From positions 1 to 45,199 of IMG/VR virus record IMGVR_UViG_3300021375_000054: DNA of 45,199 bases. One strand, 5' to 3'. Numbering within the stretch: the stretch's first letter is position 1; the number at the start of each line of letters is the position of its first letter. Shown piece by piece: positions 18,801 through 28,150 of the stretch. The stretch comes from a virus. A program made the translations under genes and the position numbers. The notes beneath the pieces were generated by a model. That model saw nothing but the letters and a program-made list of their open reading frames with translations. It searched no databases and was not told where the DNA came from.

Positions 18801-19510
18801 AATTTAATAGCCTGTTTTACAGTTACACCATCTTCTAAAACTTCTCTTTGTGAGTTTGAGATCGATATAACATCAAATGTACCAGTAAACTGTGTAGTTC
18901 TATAAGGCATATCTCTTAACTCTTCATCAAGCGTATATGCTATATTGTTATTGACAATATCTCTAATCGTAGTTAGATAATCAATGTTATCTTGGTTTCT
19001 GTAGTTTTCGTTAAAGAAATCTACTGCTACCTGATTAGTACCATCAAATAAAATTCTTTTTACTAAAACCCTTTCTGTATCGTTTGGAATTTGACCACTT
19101 ACATCTATTGTTGTAATCAACATAGGGTTTAAGAAATCTTCAGCAAAATAATTTGGCTTTGAGATAAACGCAGTAGGTCTAGCTAAAGATGTAATATCAG
19201 CTGCAGGAGTCTTTAACGAAGTGGTAATAATGTTTTGGAAAGTACCATCTGGTAATTTCACCTTAGTAGAACCTTTGCCTAAACCTGCTAGAGCTTTTAG
19301 ATTATTATCTAATCTCTCTAGTTCTCTCTTCATATAACCAAACCCAGGTACAGATACTATTTTAGTACCCTCGTCAGTTAGAATTTCTAACGGGATGTCT
19401 TTTTGGTTAGTAGTCACTGCTTCATTAATACGCTCAAACGTCTTAAGCGAGTTAGTATTAATCTCTAACAGTTTCTTTAGAGAATTAGATATAGAGTTGT
19501 TCGTGTTCAT
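15839..19510 (-). CDS. Large virion structural protein, probable baseplate/fibre component (1223 aa)
   Basis: An N-terminal helical part (SLKKLLEINTNSLKTFERINE, then YMKRELERLDNNLKALAGL) looks like an oligomerisation or attachment segment. A beta-rich region follows, then a coiled coil (about residues 420-490, KIKKLSADKSKVLEAVKKLD). After it comes a fibronectin-type-III-like region (about 510-660, with WAVPAAK, QFIIQYRYLS and VEIRIKSVSEAG). A GSGAGAGE linker near residue 880 precedes a C-terminal domain rich in Asn and Thr. No signal peptide is present. It sits between two other large structural genes, two bases after the 646-residue gene. Tail-fibre hinge or baseplate pin are reasonable roles. 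It was not matched to a specific T4 gene. Confidence 0.6.
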   Translation of the reverse strand: MNTNNSISNSLKKLLEINTNSLKTFERINEAVTTNQKDIPLEILTDEGTKIVSVPGFGYMKRELERLDNNLKALAGLGKGSTKVKLPDGTFQNIITTSLKTPAADITSLARPTAFISKPNYFAEDFLNPMLITTIDVSGQIPNDTERVLVKRILFDGTNQVAVDFFNENYRNQDNIDYLTTIRDIVNNNIAYTLDEELRDMPYRTTQFTGTFDVISISNSQREVLEDGVTVKQAIKLYTLDRLTYSDSDKDLDETELLRVGDQLMVTGGSKNTRYRITKLDASTRQVELTLIEGYEAIKIGAGTLSVYKVEDNNLDLEIPVGFDERVLCFVKALDPQSKILAEKWSPGIGFYSNDLEILQEDGSITLLSDYYKANVADFGKLIMSIKEDNIPPATVGVTPDSPVLSADNFKVVQINKHLTDNDSADKIKKLSADKSKVLEAVKKLDDTISKKRSEIATKKYASQVQKDKDKNELNALIEERVSESKLYNSIVTQIQSLSASSNATKISPKYRIRGFWAVPAAKQVADTLDQNVVQFIIQYRYLSTSGKAAEAAQLKFTDESREKQAIFSNWNEKKSKVRQRAKSIDNDGNIASKFTWQETKIEDGQEINFNQLDIAINQGELVEIRIKSVSEAGYPANPILSDWSEPITVSFPEEEVDTTDVAAVVEVNTAELAKVEIVEELTAQGVYTHVEDAFTANENYYAHVATNIASGFLSPEQKPISVYDKIAELEAQIAGLKGTVEAEVGELIVKITSEDGTVTNIVKDTNTQLFAGYYVDEVADLTIRKGHIVTKTFKLQLENSKATKLELVSRLIGDRTKPAYKSVNPGTPEHDNGFGIKENDQSTEAIDNKVIRDNYYQEEGNYDLVPVQYQNIPNNTGSGAGAGEGTYDNTWDAPYQSMQRRGQFVYSRYMDIANQNPHYIVSPLNTTITPTIDDYEYELSTNNDVQWGITNNNTDFIWAGSFSDYTGSWSADKVNTTSTSTVTLSEYNNGLFVHKDHPLLENIWDSAISAGSVNLSDLRKSMIFSMSKTAIQATGGTLFSIFGYDLNTTQITAKQQTAFHAGTDLFDSTLNTSQIAAGKGPIVRPIKMSFDANDQYLLGGRSCGAYLFMSPINLDSLKVDGETKRSAKEIRAKKDNESNAVSVDIVFQYRMTDYFGNNESIDTGRIGGFGRLAYNNLTYTKKIGLDIFDKYGEQFSFDLEVFAKYGPKGKNLNSIKAARLLR

Positions 19511-19511
19511 A

Positions 19512-21452
19512 TTATCTTAAAATATCTACTTCAAATACATAATTGATCGGATCGATACAAACGATTTCGAAGTAAGGTTTATTTGTAATTAACTGAGATG
19601 GAGAAATAGTTGCAATATTAATATTGAAACCTGTAGACTTACTAGTCCATAAGTTAATATCGTTGCCATCTACATCTATCGTATCAATAGCCACTTTAAA
19701 AATTTGACCTTTCTTCCAACCTATTGTTGAATCATCAATGTATATATTGAGGTTACTATTTAGCACCTCTTGGTTTAATAAGTTATTTAAACTTAATCTA
19801 TTTGAATAAGCATTTAGTTTGGCCCAAACACCGTATTGGTTTGCTAATGAGTTATCAAATGGTGCAGTAGCGGTTAATGCGCCAGTTGTAATCTGTGATG
19901 CAATATCCCATTGATATACATCAGATACAGCGTAACCCTCTACATCATTATTAACTTTAATTTTACCGGGAATAGATTTATCAACCGTAGTACCTTTTCC
20001 AGAAAAGATTACATCTGTATTATATTGTAATTCTACTGGGATAGTACCATCTACTAGTTGATTAATTTTTGTATGAGCATTATTAATTAGTGATAATAGT
20101 GCATTCGAATCTTGTAGTTGTAGTGAAGAAGCAGTAAAGTCATCTTCTAGCTCTTGAATTCTAGCCTCAAGTGCCGAAGCCCTTGCAGTACCTAAAATTA
20201 CATTCTCTAAAGAGTCTAATCTTTCTACAATTTTATTATACCTATTATTTGCTTGTAATAATAAATCCGTTGCATTCTCTAACGCAGTGGTTGTGTCCAT
20301 AAATAGATCCATTGAGAAAGTAGTAAAGTCATTTACACTTGTCTCAACACCTACGTTATCTAGTGAAGAATTAAATTTAAGATTTAATTTTAATGAGTAT
20401 GCGTTACCATTTAAACCGGTTACTTCATTTGGTTTAAACTTAATTTGCTCATGAATTTTTGTACCTGGTCCGTATGCATCTAAAATATCATCTAAAATTA
20501 GAATACCGTATAAGTTAGTCGATCTATTTGCTGGTACAGAAGAGCTATATAAATCATAATAAACTAAAACAGCGTTAAATTTAAACTGTTGTCCAGTTTT
20601 TGCATAGTCTAATAAAGACTCTACATCTGGATTATTTTGAATTGGCTCATAAGAAGCCGTATCGAAATCAATCTGTACTGAATTAGTAGCATTCGTTTGA
20701 ATGTCATAATATGGACCTGAATTTAAAGTCCACTGATCTACTACTGGTAATAGATTGATATTAGGATCAGGGTGTGTTTGACCTTCTCTACCTTCAACAT
20801 TAACCGCATTTACGTCGGTTGGATAGAGTTTAGTTGCAGATGTATTATACTCTGTTGGCTTAAACAGCACTAGAGGTGTATCACCTACCGATGTTGGCAC
20901 GTTAATATAAACTTCATGGTAAGTATTGCCTTGGTACGCTACGTCGTTCTCTGCGTCAATGCTACCTAAATACTTGACTACTTTATCGTAGTTCGAGCCA
21001 CCTAAAATAGAGTTATTATTTTCAGCGTATGCTCCTGTTGAAGACTCATTAGAATCAGTTGGTCTAAAATCTATTGCACCTAAAGAAGACAACCACTTAA
21101 AGAATATCTTCTCAGCATCAGATGCTAAGATAATCGGATCGTAATCATCATCCTTTAGAAGAATTTCTTCTAAGTTCAGTGCATAATTTTGGAATGTTTG
21201 AGCGAAATCCACATTGGGCTGGGTTGCATCGTATGCTTGACCAGAGGGTTGCTTTAAGTTTAACTCAAAGTCAATAGCGTTAGCTCCGTCAACAGATTGT
21301 GTGAAATCAGGTAGGTCTAGTAAAGCGAATTTACTAAACTCAAAATTGATGTCAGCACTGTTAAAGGCTCTAGTAATATCTCTCGCCGAAGAGGCGAAAG
21401 CATACATTGTGCCACCTTGCGGCTGTGGTATTCTTACTAATGGAGTTGCCAT
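19512..21452 (-). CDS. Virion structural protein with central coiled coil (646 aa), unrecognised
   Basis: The protein starts MATPLVRIPQPQGGTMYAFASSARDITRAF. It has a beta-rich N-terminal two thirds, a coiled coil at about residues 405-465 (NRYNKIVERLDSLENVIL, then EARIQELEDDF), and a C-terminal beta domain ending YVFEVDILR. The coiled coil between two beta regions is typical of trimeric fibre or pin proteins. It lies between a short fibre gene and the 1223-residue gene, with two bases to the next start. By position it could correspond to the baseplate pin or fibre-attachment proteins (gp8 to gp11 in T4), but I see no sequence signature that decides this. Confidence 0.55.
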   Translation of the reverse strand: MATPLVRIPQPQGGTMYAFASSARDITRAFNSADINFEFSKFALLDLPDFTQSVDGANAIDFELNLKQPSGQAYDATQPNVDFAQTFQNYALNLEEILLKDDDYDPIILASDAEKIFFKWLSSLGAIDFRPTDSNESSTGAYAENNNSILGGSNYDKVVKYLGSIDAENDVAYQGNTYHEVYINVPTSVGDTPLVLFKPTEYNTSATKLYPTDVNAVNVEGREGQTHPDPNINLLPVVDQWTLNSGPYYDIQTNATNSVQIDFDTASYEPIQNNPDVESLLDYAKTGQQFKFNAVLVYYDLYSSSVPANRSTNLYGILILDDILDAYGPGTKIHEQIKFKPNEVTGLNGNAYSLKLNLKFNSSLDNVGVETSVNDFTTFSMDLFMDTTTALENATDLLLQANNRYNKIVERLDSLENVILGTARASALEARIQELEDDFTASSLQLQDSNALLSLINNAHTKINQLVDGTIPVELQYNTDVIFSGKGTTVDKSIPGKIKVNNDVEGYAVSDVYQWDIASQITTGALTATAPFDNSLANQYGVWAKLNAYSNRLSLNNLLNQEVLNSNLNIYIDDSTIGWKKGQIFKVAIDTIDVDGNDINLWTSKSTGFNINIATISPSQLITNKPYFEIVCIDPINYVFEVDILR

Positions 21453-21473
21453 CTACAGTTTCGGTTTAATTTT

Positions 21474-22040
21474 TTATTGTACAGTTGTTTTATGTGAAGT
21501 CATCACATACCACACTGTGTTAAAACATCTCAGTGTTATCGTCGAGTTAAGACCATCTAAGCTAATTGAAGTAGCGCCTAGTGCAGCTCCTTGTCCAGTA
21601 TTTGCCTGAACTGCTACTGCAGAGTTTGCTACATTAATTATAGTAATCTCTTGTCCGTCATCTCCAACTGGAAGTGTGAATGCTCCGTCAATAAAATAGT
21701 TAGACTTATCTAAAGTACTTGGTGCTAAGTTAGTTGTTGCTGCTTGAGCAGTACCAACTACACCTGACTTAATAAGTTTACCATTTACATTAACAGACTG
21801 CATTGCTGCCGCGGTGCCAAATGTTGCACCTGCAGAACTAACAGATAATAAAGTTGAACCATCTACAACGTTTAGCTGTTGTGTTGTTGCTGAAGTTAAA
21901 CCACTTAATACACCAGTAGTAGGGTTTATTAAAGCTACAACTGAAGCTAACTCGTCATTTAATAATTCAAAGTTACTGTTGATAACTGGTCTCGATGATG
22001 ATACCGAATCTGTACCTAAAATTTCAGTAATGTTTGCCAT
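21474..22040 (-). CDS. Short tail-fibre-like protein (188 aa)
   Basis: The N-terminus (ITEILGTDSVSSSRPVINSNFELLNDEL) has the SxxxINxNFxxLN pattern found at the start of many phage fibre proteins, where it forms a helical trimer and attachment point. The middle is Ala/Thr/Ser/Val-rich with repeated short strands. The C-terminus (PVGDDGQEITIINVA, then LDGLNSTITLRCFN and WYVMTS) resembles the small beta-sandwich caps of phage fibres. The start lies seven bases after the gp7-like gene, as if the fibre docks on that wedge. It is likely a trimeric decoration or short fibre; the receptor is unknown. Confidence 0.6.
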   Translation of the reverse strand: MANITEILGTDSVSSSRPVINSNFELLNDELASVVALINPTTGVLSGLTSATTQQLNVVDGSTLLSVSSAGATFGTAAAMQSVNVNGKLIKSGVVGTAQAATTNLAPSTLDKSNYFIDGAFTLPVGDDGQEITIINVANSAVAVQANTGQGAALGATSISLDGLNSTITLRCFNTVWYVMTSHKTTVQ

Positions 22041-22047
22041 TTTTCGT

Positions 22048-24825
22048 TTATTTTACTTTTAACATGTTGCGTTTTACAACGTTCTTATTTCCATACGTGT
22101 CTTCAGCTTCCAATTCAATTGAGTAATTACCCGGTTCTTGAAAAATGTAAGTAAGCCACATATTATTATAGTATATATCATTGATTTCTGGGTTAGTTAT
22201 ATTGGTGATAGTCCATTTTGGATTTCTAGCACCTGGAAACTTAGAAATATCAGTTGATATAGTGACATGGGTAGATTTTTCAACTTCTGCCCAGTTTTTA
22301 AATACTTTTAAATTATCCCATGAAGGATTATATGCAACCGAGTGTATAAAACCATCTGGCTGCTCGTTTAATATAGAATTAGCTCCTTTAATAATCTCTA
22401 CGTTTTCAAAATCGTAGTTCTTAGAATACTCTTGACCTGAACATAAAATAAAGTAAAATAAATCTACATTATCAATATCATCATCATTATCTACATCAAA
22501 AAATACAGGATTATAGTTAAACTTAGAAATAATAGGATCTGTACTAGCTTCTAGTTCATTAGCAATAGCTTCCCAGCCAGAAACATCATTAGAACCATTT
22601 GGAGTTCCTGTTGTAATTATATGTTCTCCAGTAATTATTTCTTTTGTAGATGGATTTCTATGTGTAATTTTTAGCGTATCGCCCTGTTCAATCCAATCAA
22701 TCTTAAATGATGCAGTTAAATCTGGACCCACTCTCATGTTATCCCACCAGTTATGTACTGTGTCTTTCCAACCAAAAGAACATTCATCCCATTGATATGG
22801 TCCTGTAGTTTCAGAATAACCTGTATCTGAAAATGCGTCTACATATCTTCTAACCATCGAGAATCTTACACCTTGATCTTCTTCTCTATGTAAATAGTTA
22901 GCTCTATCTAGAGTTTGATAGAATGTTGCAATATTATCATCAATCTTAGCAGTATTATCTTGAGCAAAATCCCAGTAACCACCTGATTTATCCCAGTCTA
23001 GGAATTTAGAATCCCATGTTGAGATATTACCTTTCTTATCTACCTCTAACCACTTATAGATACCATATAATTCTAACTCTTTTAATTTAACTTCAAATAA
23101 GTCATCTTTTTTATAGTAAGACATGTGGCCGAATAGATCGTAAAATCTTAATTCAATAGTATATGCACCAACATAGGGTAAACTAACCGGCAATCTCTTA
23201 TAGTCATCTACAGGGCCTCTATATTCTTTATGCCATCCGTTTGGACCATCTATAATCCATTCAACTTCATAGACCCATCTCTTCCACCAGTTATTCCATG
23301 TTACTTTTAAGTTCTCATTTGCATCAACAGCGTCGTTCCAAACAAACTTAGCCTCATCCCAAACATCATCCCAAGATTCCATAGAATCTAAAATGACTGG
23401 ACATCCAATCGGAATTGTAGTTGAAGAGAAATTAGAGTTCCATGAATTCATTTCTCTATCATGGTAAGTCTCATAAAACTCTTCGTATACTGCTTTTAAC
23501 TCTGTTCTTTGAGCCTCTGTTAAATTAGACTCATCACCGATACCTAAATTTAAAAATGCATTATAGTTATTTGATAAACTGTCTTGATCTAGGCTTGGTT
23601 TTAAAACCATTGAAGTATCTTCAATAAAAAGATCTCTATCTTTAGGAAATACATCAAATTTTACTTTATGTCCCTCTGTAAAGAATCCAATTGGATTTTG
23701 AATCTTCCAGATATTTAAGTTCTTATTAGAGAAATAGTCGCCTTCCCCTGTAATATCTACAATTTTAGCTTCTAGGGGTAAAAAATCTCTTTGTAATCTA
23801 TTCTTTAAACCGTATAATTTAATTAAGACTTCATCAGGAGTATAATCAAACACTTCATCTACATTAGCAAAATCCCACTGATCGAATGTACCATTAGGCT
23901 CATTTAATCTATAGACTAAAGAGAATCTACTAGTTTTCTTCTGAGTAGCAGAAGGCATTTTAAACTTAAGTAGCTTTCTAGTCATCTCACCTCTAACAGA
24001 TGAGTTAGGTACTGGAATTGCATGTAGCTTACCAAAAGTCTTTGAGTCTTTATCTACATTAATCCAATACTCCTTGAGCGTAATTTTATCATAGCCAAAG
24101 AAATCGATTGCATTTAGAATAGCTTTATATGTACCAACAAAAGGCTTGATGTTATTAAGCTCTAATAAAAGCTCTCTTCTCTTTTGGTTTAGTAGCTGAT
24201 AGTCAGGATGCATCTCTGAGATGTCATGTGACTTAAATAACATAAAGTCTTCATCATCTAAAGCTGCGCCTAGGTTACCTAATAAGATCTTTAGTCTTTC
24301 ATCTTCTGCTTCTACCTCACAGTAGAATTCAATGTTAGCGATCACCGTAGCCCCTGCTTTAATTTGTAATACTCTCTTATGAATACCTTCATTTTCTGAA
24401 GATGCTGCGATATTAATTTGCAGCGCACTATTTAAGTTAGTATTAATTGACTTAAGATTATTTGCATCTTGTGAATCAATCGTAGTAAAGGGTGCTAATG
24501 TTTGTGTTTGAGTTTTAAGCTCTCTTACGTAAGCCTTTCCGCCGTCCATTCTCATGTCATACATAATCACATCTTTAGACTGATCAGATTCTAGAGCTGT
24601 CCAGCTAAAGTCTAGTGTAGTGATTTGCCCATCTGGAGAAACAGGTTTATTAATAACCGGGTCGCCGTTTAATAAACAATCTTCTAAGACAAATAGATTT
24701 ACAGTCTCATATAGATTTGTAGACACTTCGGGCATATAGACTTTACCAGTCCAAATACCATCCGTATCCTGAACTAGCTGGATCTCATAATCAGTACCAT
24801 TAAAGAATCTTAAATTATTCCACAT
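22048..24825 (-). CDS. gp7-like baseplate wedge protein with PKD-like domains (925 aa)
   Basis: It follows gp25- and gp6-like genes, the position of the gp7 wedge in T4-like phages, and its size is close to T4 gp7 (about 1030 aa). Around residues 215-260 a segment (NNIKPFVGTYKAILNAIDFF, then KEYW) resembles the GT-x-x-A...G...EW pattern of P2 gpI-type and gp7-type wedge proteins. Two Ig/PKD-like domains are visible: one around VGAYTIELRFYDLFG and one at the C-terminus (EPGNYSIELEAEDTYGNKN). PKD modules on a wedge protein may support fibre attachment or surface contact. The gene starts one base after the small 88-residue gene. The gp7 call rests on synteny plus this weak motif. Confidence 0.6.
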   Translation of the reverse strand: MWNNLRFFNGTDYEIQLVQDTDGIWTGKVYMPEVSTNLYETVNLFVLEDCLLNGDPVINKPVSPDGQITTLDFSWTALESDQSKDVIMYDMRMDGGKAYVRELKTQTQTLAPFTTIDSQDANNLKSINTNLNSALQINIAASSENEGIHKRVLQIKAGATVIANIEFYCEVEAEDERLKILLGNLGAALDDEDFMLFKSHDISEMHPDYQLLNQKRRELLLELNNIKPFVGTYKAILNAIDFFGYDKITLKEYWINVDKDSKTFGKLHAIPVPNSSVRGEMTRKLLKFKMPSATQKKTSRFSLVYRLNEPNGTFDQWDFANVDEVFDYTPDEVLIKLYGLKNRLQRDFLPLEAKIVDITGEGDYFSNKNLNIWKIQNPIGFFTEGHKVKFDVFPKDRDLFIEDTSMVLKPSLDQDSLSNNYNAFLNLGIGDESNLTEAQRTELKAVYEEFYETYHDREMNSWNSNFSSTTIPIGCPVILDSMESWDDVWDEAKFVWNDAVDANENLKVTWNNWWKRWVYEVEWIIDGPNGWHKEYRGPVDDYKRLPVSLPYVGAYTIELRFYDLFGHMSYYKKDDLFEVKLKELELYGIYKWLEVDKKGNISTWDSKFLDWDKSGGYWDFAQDNTAKIDDNIATFYQTLDRANYLHREEDQGVRFSMVRRYVDAFSDTGYSETTGPYQWDECSFGWKDTVHNWWDNMRVGPDLTASFKIDWIEQGDTLKITHRNPSTKEIITGEHIITTGTPNGSNDVSGWEAIANELEASTDPIISKFNYNPVFFDVDNDDDIDNVDLFYFILCSGQEYSKNYDFENVEIIKGANSILNEQPDGFIHSVAYNPSWDNLKVFKNWAEVEKSTHVTISTDISKFPGARNPKWTITNITNPEINDIYYNNMWLTYIFQEPGNYSIELEAEDTYGNKNVVKRNMLKVK

Positions 24826-24826
24826 A

Positions 24827-25093
24827 TTATCTAGTTCTATCGTCGTCTTTTTCTACTGTAAAGTTCTTGAAATTTCTTAAGTATCTCACTTGCGTTAACA
24901 CGTTAGTAATTATATCGTTAATAAATCCTAAGAATTCTCTCATAGTCTGGTTTCTTTGAATAAACCTAGACAATTGATTTTGAAGTAGACTATTATCATA
25001 GTCATACCTCGTATTCTTTAGATCATCTTTTCTATGCTTAGCTATTTTATATAGCCTTTTACGCTTGTATACTCTTAGGTCTTTAAATAACAT
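24827..25093 (-). CDS. Small basic protein between gp6 and gp7 (88 aa), unknown
   Basis: The N-terminal half is strongly basic (FKDLRVYKRKRLYKIAKHRK), followed by Arg/Asn/Gln-rich helices and an acidic-basic end (EKDDDRTR). Its ATG overlaps the gp6-like stop by one base (TAATG), and its own stop is one base from the gp7-like start. Expression is thus probably tied to the wedge genes. It is likely a small wedge-assembly or structural factor, but no family was recognised. Confidence 0.6.
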   Translation of the reverse strand: MLFKDLRVYKRKRLYKIAKHRKDDLKNTRYDYDNSLLQNQLSRFIQRNQTMREFLGFINDIITNVLTQVRYLRNFKNFTVEKDDDRTR

Positions 25094-26922
25094 TATTTCA
25101 AGGCTTTTCTATTTCCAGCCTGTACTCTAGTGTATATTGTTCTAGGTACTGGCGTTTCATCAAAGTTTACACTAAGTGCAGCTTCTGCGTTAATCGCAGC
25201 ATCATCAACAATTTCATCTCCATCTCTATCTAGCCATCCGCCCCTAAAGACAGCGACTTCTTCTTTTTCCATGATGATGTCACCCCACTCGTCTAAGCCT
25301 GCAATTGTATAGGGAATTTGTGTAGTAGCATCTACATCCACGGTCTTAACTTCCTCTATACGCTTAAAGAAAACATATTTTTGTTTGCCGTTACCAATTT
25401 CTTCTAGAACTACAGGTTCTTGTGGGACTACAGTTACAGTCTTAGACTCATAGTAACCCAGGCGTCTAGCTGTCTCTTCTGTTTCTGAGATGAATCTCAC
25501 ATTTACTGCATCAATACCATCAATCGTTTCTAAAATATAGACAATATCCGATTTAGGTAGTTTATCTCTTCTTGTAATGTTTAACATGTAATCACTAACT
25601 CTAGCTCTTACTTCGTTGTAAATTTCTTGTTTTGTATAACCTTCAAAATACCTAATGTTAATATCCATACTGTATTTTCTAATTTGAGGTTTTACAAAGA
25701 TAACTTCTGTTGTTACCATTTGTTGACCGCTATCCTGAATTACTTGTGACATTTTGTCATATTCATTTTGGTCAAAGAACATTTCGTTCAATGGAATCGA
25801 GAAGTAATCTTGATCTGCTAATAACTTTCTCTTAGCATCTGGAATAGCAAAAATGTAAATTACATTATCATCATCTAAATACTGATCTGATGTAGTATTG
25901 TAAGCATCCACATACGAGAATAATCCGTATCTTGATAGGAAATACTCGTAATTATCTGGAGTCGCTAAGACATAAGATTTAGAAGCCAGAGGCGCCATTA
26001 ACTTAGTGAACTCAACATTTTCAGCGTTCGCACCCATTTTAGGGGAAGAGGTTACATTTATTTCTAAATATTCATTTAAGTCAAAATTATTACCATTTGA
26101 ATCACTACCTTCAGACTGCCATTGGAATGTTAAATCTTGTCCGTCTGCTAAATTACCTTGAGCTCCTTTGTGTTTTACATATTCCACCATAATATCAGAT
26201 CCTCTTGTAGGTATTGCACCGAAGTTACCAGTACCAAAGTAAATATCTAAACCTCCAGCAACACCAGTCTTAATAATATAGCCTTTTTCTTCACTTAGCA
26301 AATCATACATTGAATCATGCTTAGTCCATTTTTGGCCGTTAACTGAAACACTAACTTTAGAATGATCTGTTAAAGATGCAATTTTTACATTATATGATTG
26401 CATAGGCTCTCCAGTTCCAGTAAATGTTTGTTGTTCAAATTTACCTTGAATGATAGCAACTTTAGTTTTAGTTTTATTAGATTTTTCTAATCTATATTTT
26501 TCTTGTGAAGATAATACAGTGTAGGTTAATCCATTTAATGGGCAAACTAGTTCAGATCTTGCGTCTACGTTTAAACCACTACCTGCAATCATACCTAGAT
26601 CTGCACCTACTTTCCATCTAAATTCAATTTCACCAGTTGCTGCAAACCCTCTTGTTGCATCATGTCCGGTTAATCTTGAAATACCATAAATAGACTCAGG
26701 TTGTTGAGCTGTATAAATGTTTTGCTCTACTAATGAATCTTCAATGTAGAACATAATTAATTCAGAGATCTCAGAAACTACATTTACAACTTGGGCAAAT
26801 GGAGATGCATCGGTAAACAACGTTCCGGCCCTCTTGTATACTCTAGAGATATATGTACGAGCATCTGACTGAATTTGATCTGCTCTTGTTCTTAATGTAC
26901 TTAAAAATTTTAGTTCCGCCAT
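25093..26922 (-). CDS. gp6-like baseplate wedge protein (baseplate J family)
   Basis: At 609 residues it is close to T4 gp6 (660). The N-terminus (LRTRADQIQSDARTYISRVY, then FYIEDSLVEQNIYTAQQ and IYGISRLTGHDATRGFAATG) and the following beta region (GSGLNVDARSELVCPLNGLTY) have the layout of baseplate J/gp6 proteins. These include an anchoring helical part and a series of beta domains with a C-terminal IDAVNVRFISE-type segment. Gp6 forms the dimer ring that joins wedges in the inner baseplate. The gp25-like gene precedes it by seven bases, the conserved gp25-gp6 pairing of contractile injection machines. Confidence 0.85.
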   Translation of the reverse strand: MAELKFLSTLRTRADQIQSDARTYISRVYKRAGTLFTDASPFAQVVNVVSEISELIMFYIEDSLVEQNIYTAQQPESIYGISRLTGHDATRGFAATGEIEFRWKVGADLGMIAGSGLNVDARSELVCPLNGLTYTVLSSQEKYRLEKSNKTKTKVAIIQGKFEQQTFTGTGEPMQSYNVKIASLTDHSKVSVSVNGQKWTKHDSMYDLLSEEKGYIIKTGVAGGLDIYFGTGNFGAIPTRGSDIMVEYVKHKGAQGNLADGQDLTFQWQSEGSDSNGNNFDLNEYLEINVTSSPKMGANAENVEFTKLMAPLASKSYVLATPDNYEYFLSRYGLFSYVDAYNTTSDQYLDDDNVIYIFAIPDAKRKLLADQDYFSIPLNEMFFDQNEYDKMSQVIQDSGQQMVTTEVIFVKPQIRKYSMDINIRYFEGYTKQEIYNEVRARVSDYMLNITRRDKLPKSDIVYILETIDGIDAVNVRFISETEETARRLGYYESKTVTVVPQEPVVLEEIGNGKQKYVFFKRIEEVKTVDVDATTQIPYTIAGLDEWGDIIMEKEEVAVFRGGWLDRDGDEIVDDAAINAEAALSVNFDETPVPRTIYTRVQAGNRKALK

Positions 26923-26929
26923 TAGTTAT

Positions 26930-27286
26930 TTATCTTAAATTTACTTGGATTTGATACTCGTTATTAATTGTAATATCTATATAACAAATATCCCTAACTT
27001 CACCCTTATAGAAACTAACCTCAACGTCAGTTGAGTAATCTCTAGATAGAGGGCAATAGTTATCCAGTTGGTTTACTATCTCGTTTTTGACTTGCCATTC
27101 GTTTTGATTTAAACTATAAACCAAATCTTCTAAGTTACAACCAAATTCAGGATTACCCAACACATCTTGCTTTCTTGTAAAAAGTACAGTTTCGATCTGA
27201 GCTATCAATTGATTTATTTCAGTAGAATTCTGAATAATACCAGTTTGATAGTTCGGGTCACCTATGTATTTAATGTAAAAATCCAT
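26930..27286 (-). CDS. gp25-like baseplate wedge protein
   Basis: The protein of 118 residues has the family core: INQLIAQIETVLFTRKQDVL, then NPEFGCNLEDLVYS, then a helix and closing strands with VRDICYIDITINN. The LFTxxGxxxxNPxFGxxLxxL pattern is the hallmark of the gp25/W-like family found in T4-like phages, P2-like phages and type VI secretion (TssE). Gp25 with gp6 forms the core bundle that controls sheath initiation. Its position directly before the gp6-like gene strengthens the call. The related lysozyme annotation sometimes given to this family does not imply enzymatic activity here. Confidence 0.9.
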   Translation of the reverse strand: MDFYIKYIGDPNYQTGIIQNSTEINQLIAQIETVLFTRKQDVLGNPEFGCNLEDLVYSLNQNEWQVKNEIVNQLDNYCPLSRDYSTDVEVSFYKGEVRDICYIDITINNEYQIQVNLR

Positions 27287-27306
27287 TTATATATGTATTC
27301 GGCTCA

Positions 27307-28149
27307 TTATGAGTGGAACATCCAGTCCACACCTTCATCACCCTTGATTTCTTCAATAATCGACTCTAATTCGGTGTCTCCCATGTCTTTTATTGCGTCA
27401 TAGTCAAATTCTACATTACCTGGCAATGCGAATTTAAAGATGCCAAGTTTGGCACCTAAGGACTGCTTAATCTTAGCAGAACAATATCTAAAGAAGATCT
27501 CGTCTTCATAGATAGCACAGTCTGGTAGAGTTTCATAAACTTGTAGGATAACATCTTGTTTAGGTGTATCTCCTAGTATTTTTAACTCACCAGTTAATCT
27601 CGAGTACTGAAATGAAATAGGATTTTCTAAAATCTGTCTAGACAAATCAGCCATCGATGCGTTTAATACATAATATTGTAATTCTTCAGCTGCTTCTGCT
27701 GGACCAGATCCATCATACATGCCTCTAAATAACATTTTTTCTAAAGCGAAATCACCACCACCTTGAAACCTCATATCAAGGCCTTGTCCAACTCCACCAA
27801 AACCACTTCCTAAATCATGAACTCCAAATACTGAAAATACAGCACCGGATCCATCTGTACTAGCGTTAGGTAGATTTAAAGATCTATGGTTTTTAAAATA
27901 TGTAGAATCAAATACCGAAGAAGGTATATGATAATAGTTTTCTCTTACAGAATCTTCATAGTTTTTATAGAACCATTTTTTAGCTCTTTTAACTATGTTC
28001 ATAATTTCTCTTTGAGGTAGGTTAACAGGAACCATACAAGCGCCTGTTAAATCATCTCCCAATTCTTGAAGAAATGCATTTAAACAGTTATCACCAAACG
28101 TTCTTTCGTTGTTTAGGTTGGTTTCGTTACCTGATCTAATTTCACTCAT
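27307..28149 (-). CDS. Neck/head-tail connector-like structural protein (280 aa), putative gp13/gp14 type
   Basis: The N-terminal helical segment (PVNLPQREIMNIVKRAKKWF) leads to a Gly-rich loop (GSGFGGVGQGLDMRFQGGGD). Helix and beta regions follow, then a C-terminal signature FRYCSAKIKQSLGAKLGIFKF with LPGNVEFDYDAIKDMGDTEL. This K-x-x-LG...LPG...G-x-x-EL arrangement resembles neck proteins of T4-like marine phages that cap the portal and join head to tail. The gene lies between the amidoligase-like and gp25-like genes, with a 20-bp gap before gp25. Alternative: another wedge or hub component. The call rests on recalled motif similarity. Confidence 0.4.
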   Translation of the reverse strand: MSEIRSGNETNLNNERTFGDNCLNAFLQELGDDLTGACMVPVNLPQREIMNIVKRAKKWFYKNYEDSVRENYYHIPSSVFDSTYFKNHRSLNLPNASTDGSGAVFSVFGVHDLGSGFGGVGQGLDMRFQGGGDFALEKMLFRGMYDGSGPAEAAEELQYYVLNASMADLSRQILENPISFQYSRLTGELKILGDTPKQDVILQVYETLPDCAIYEDEIFFRYCSAKIKQSLGAKLGIFKFALPGNVEFDYDAIKDMGDTELESIIEEIKGDEGVDWMFHS

Positions 28150-28150
28150 T

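Noticed and set aside
26930-27286. gp25 as an active lysozyme
   Set aside because: The family name is historical; the protein is a structural wedge core component.
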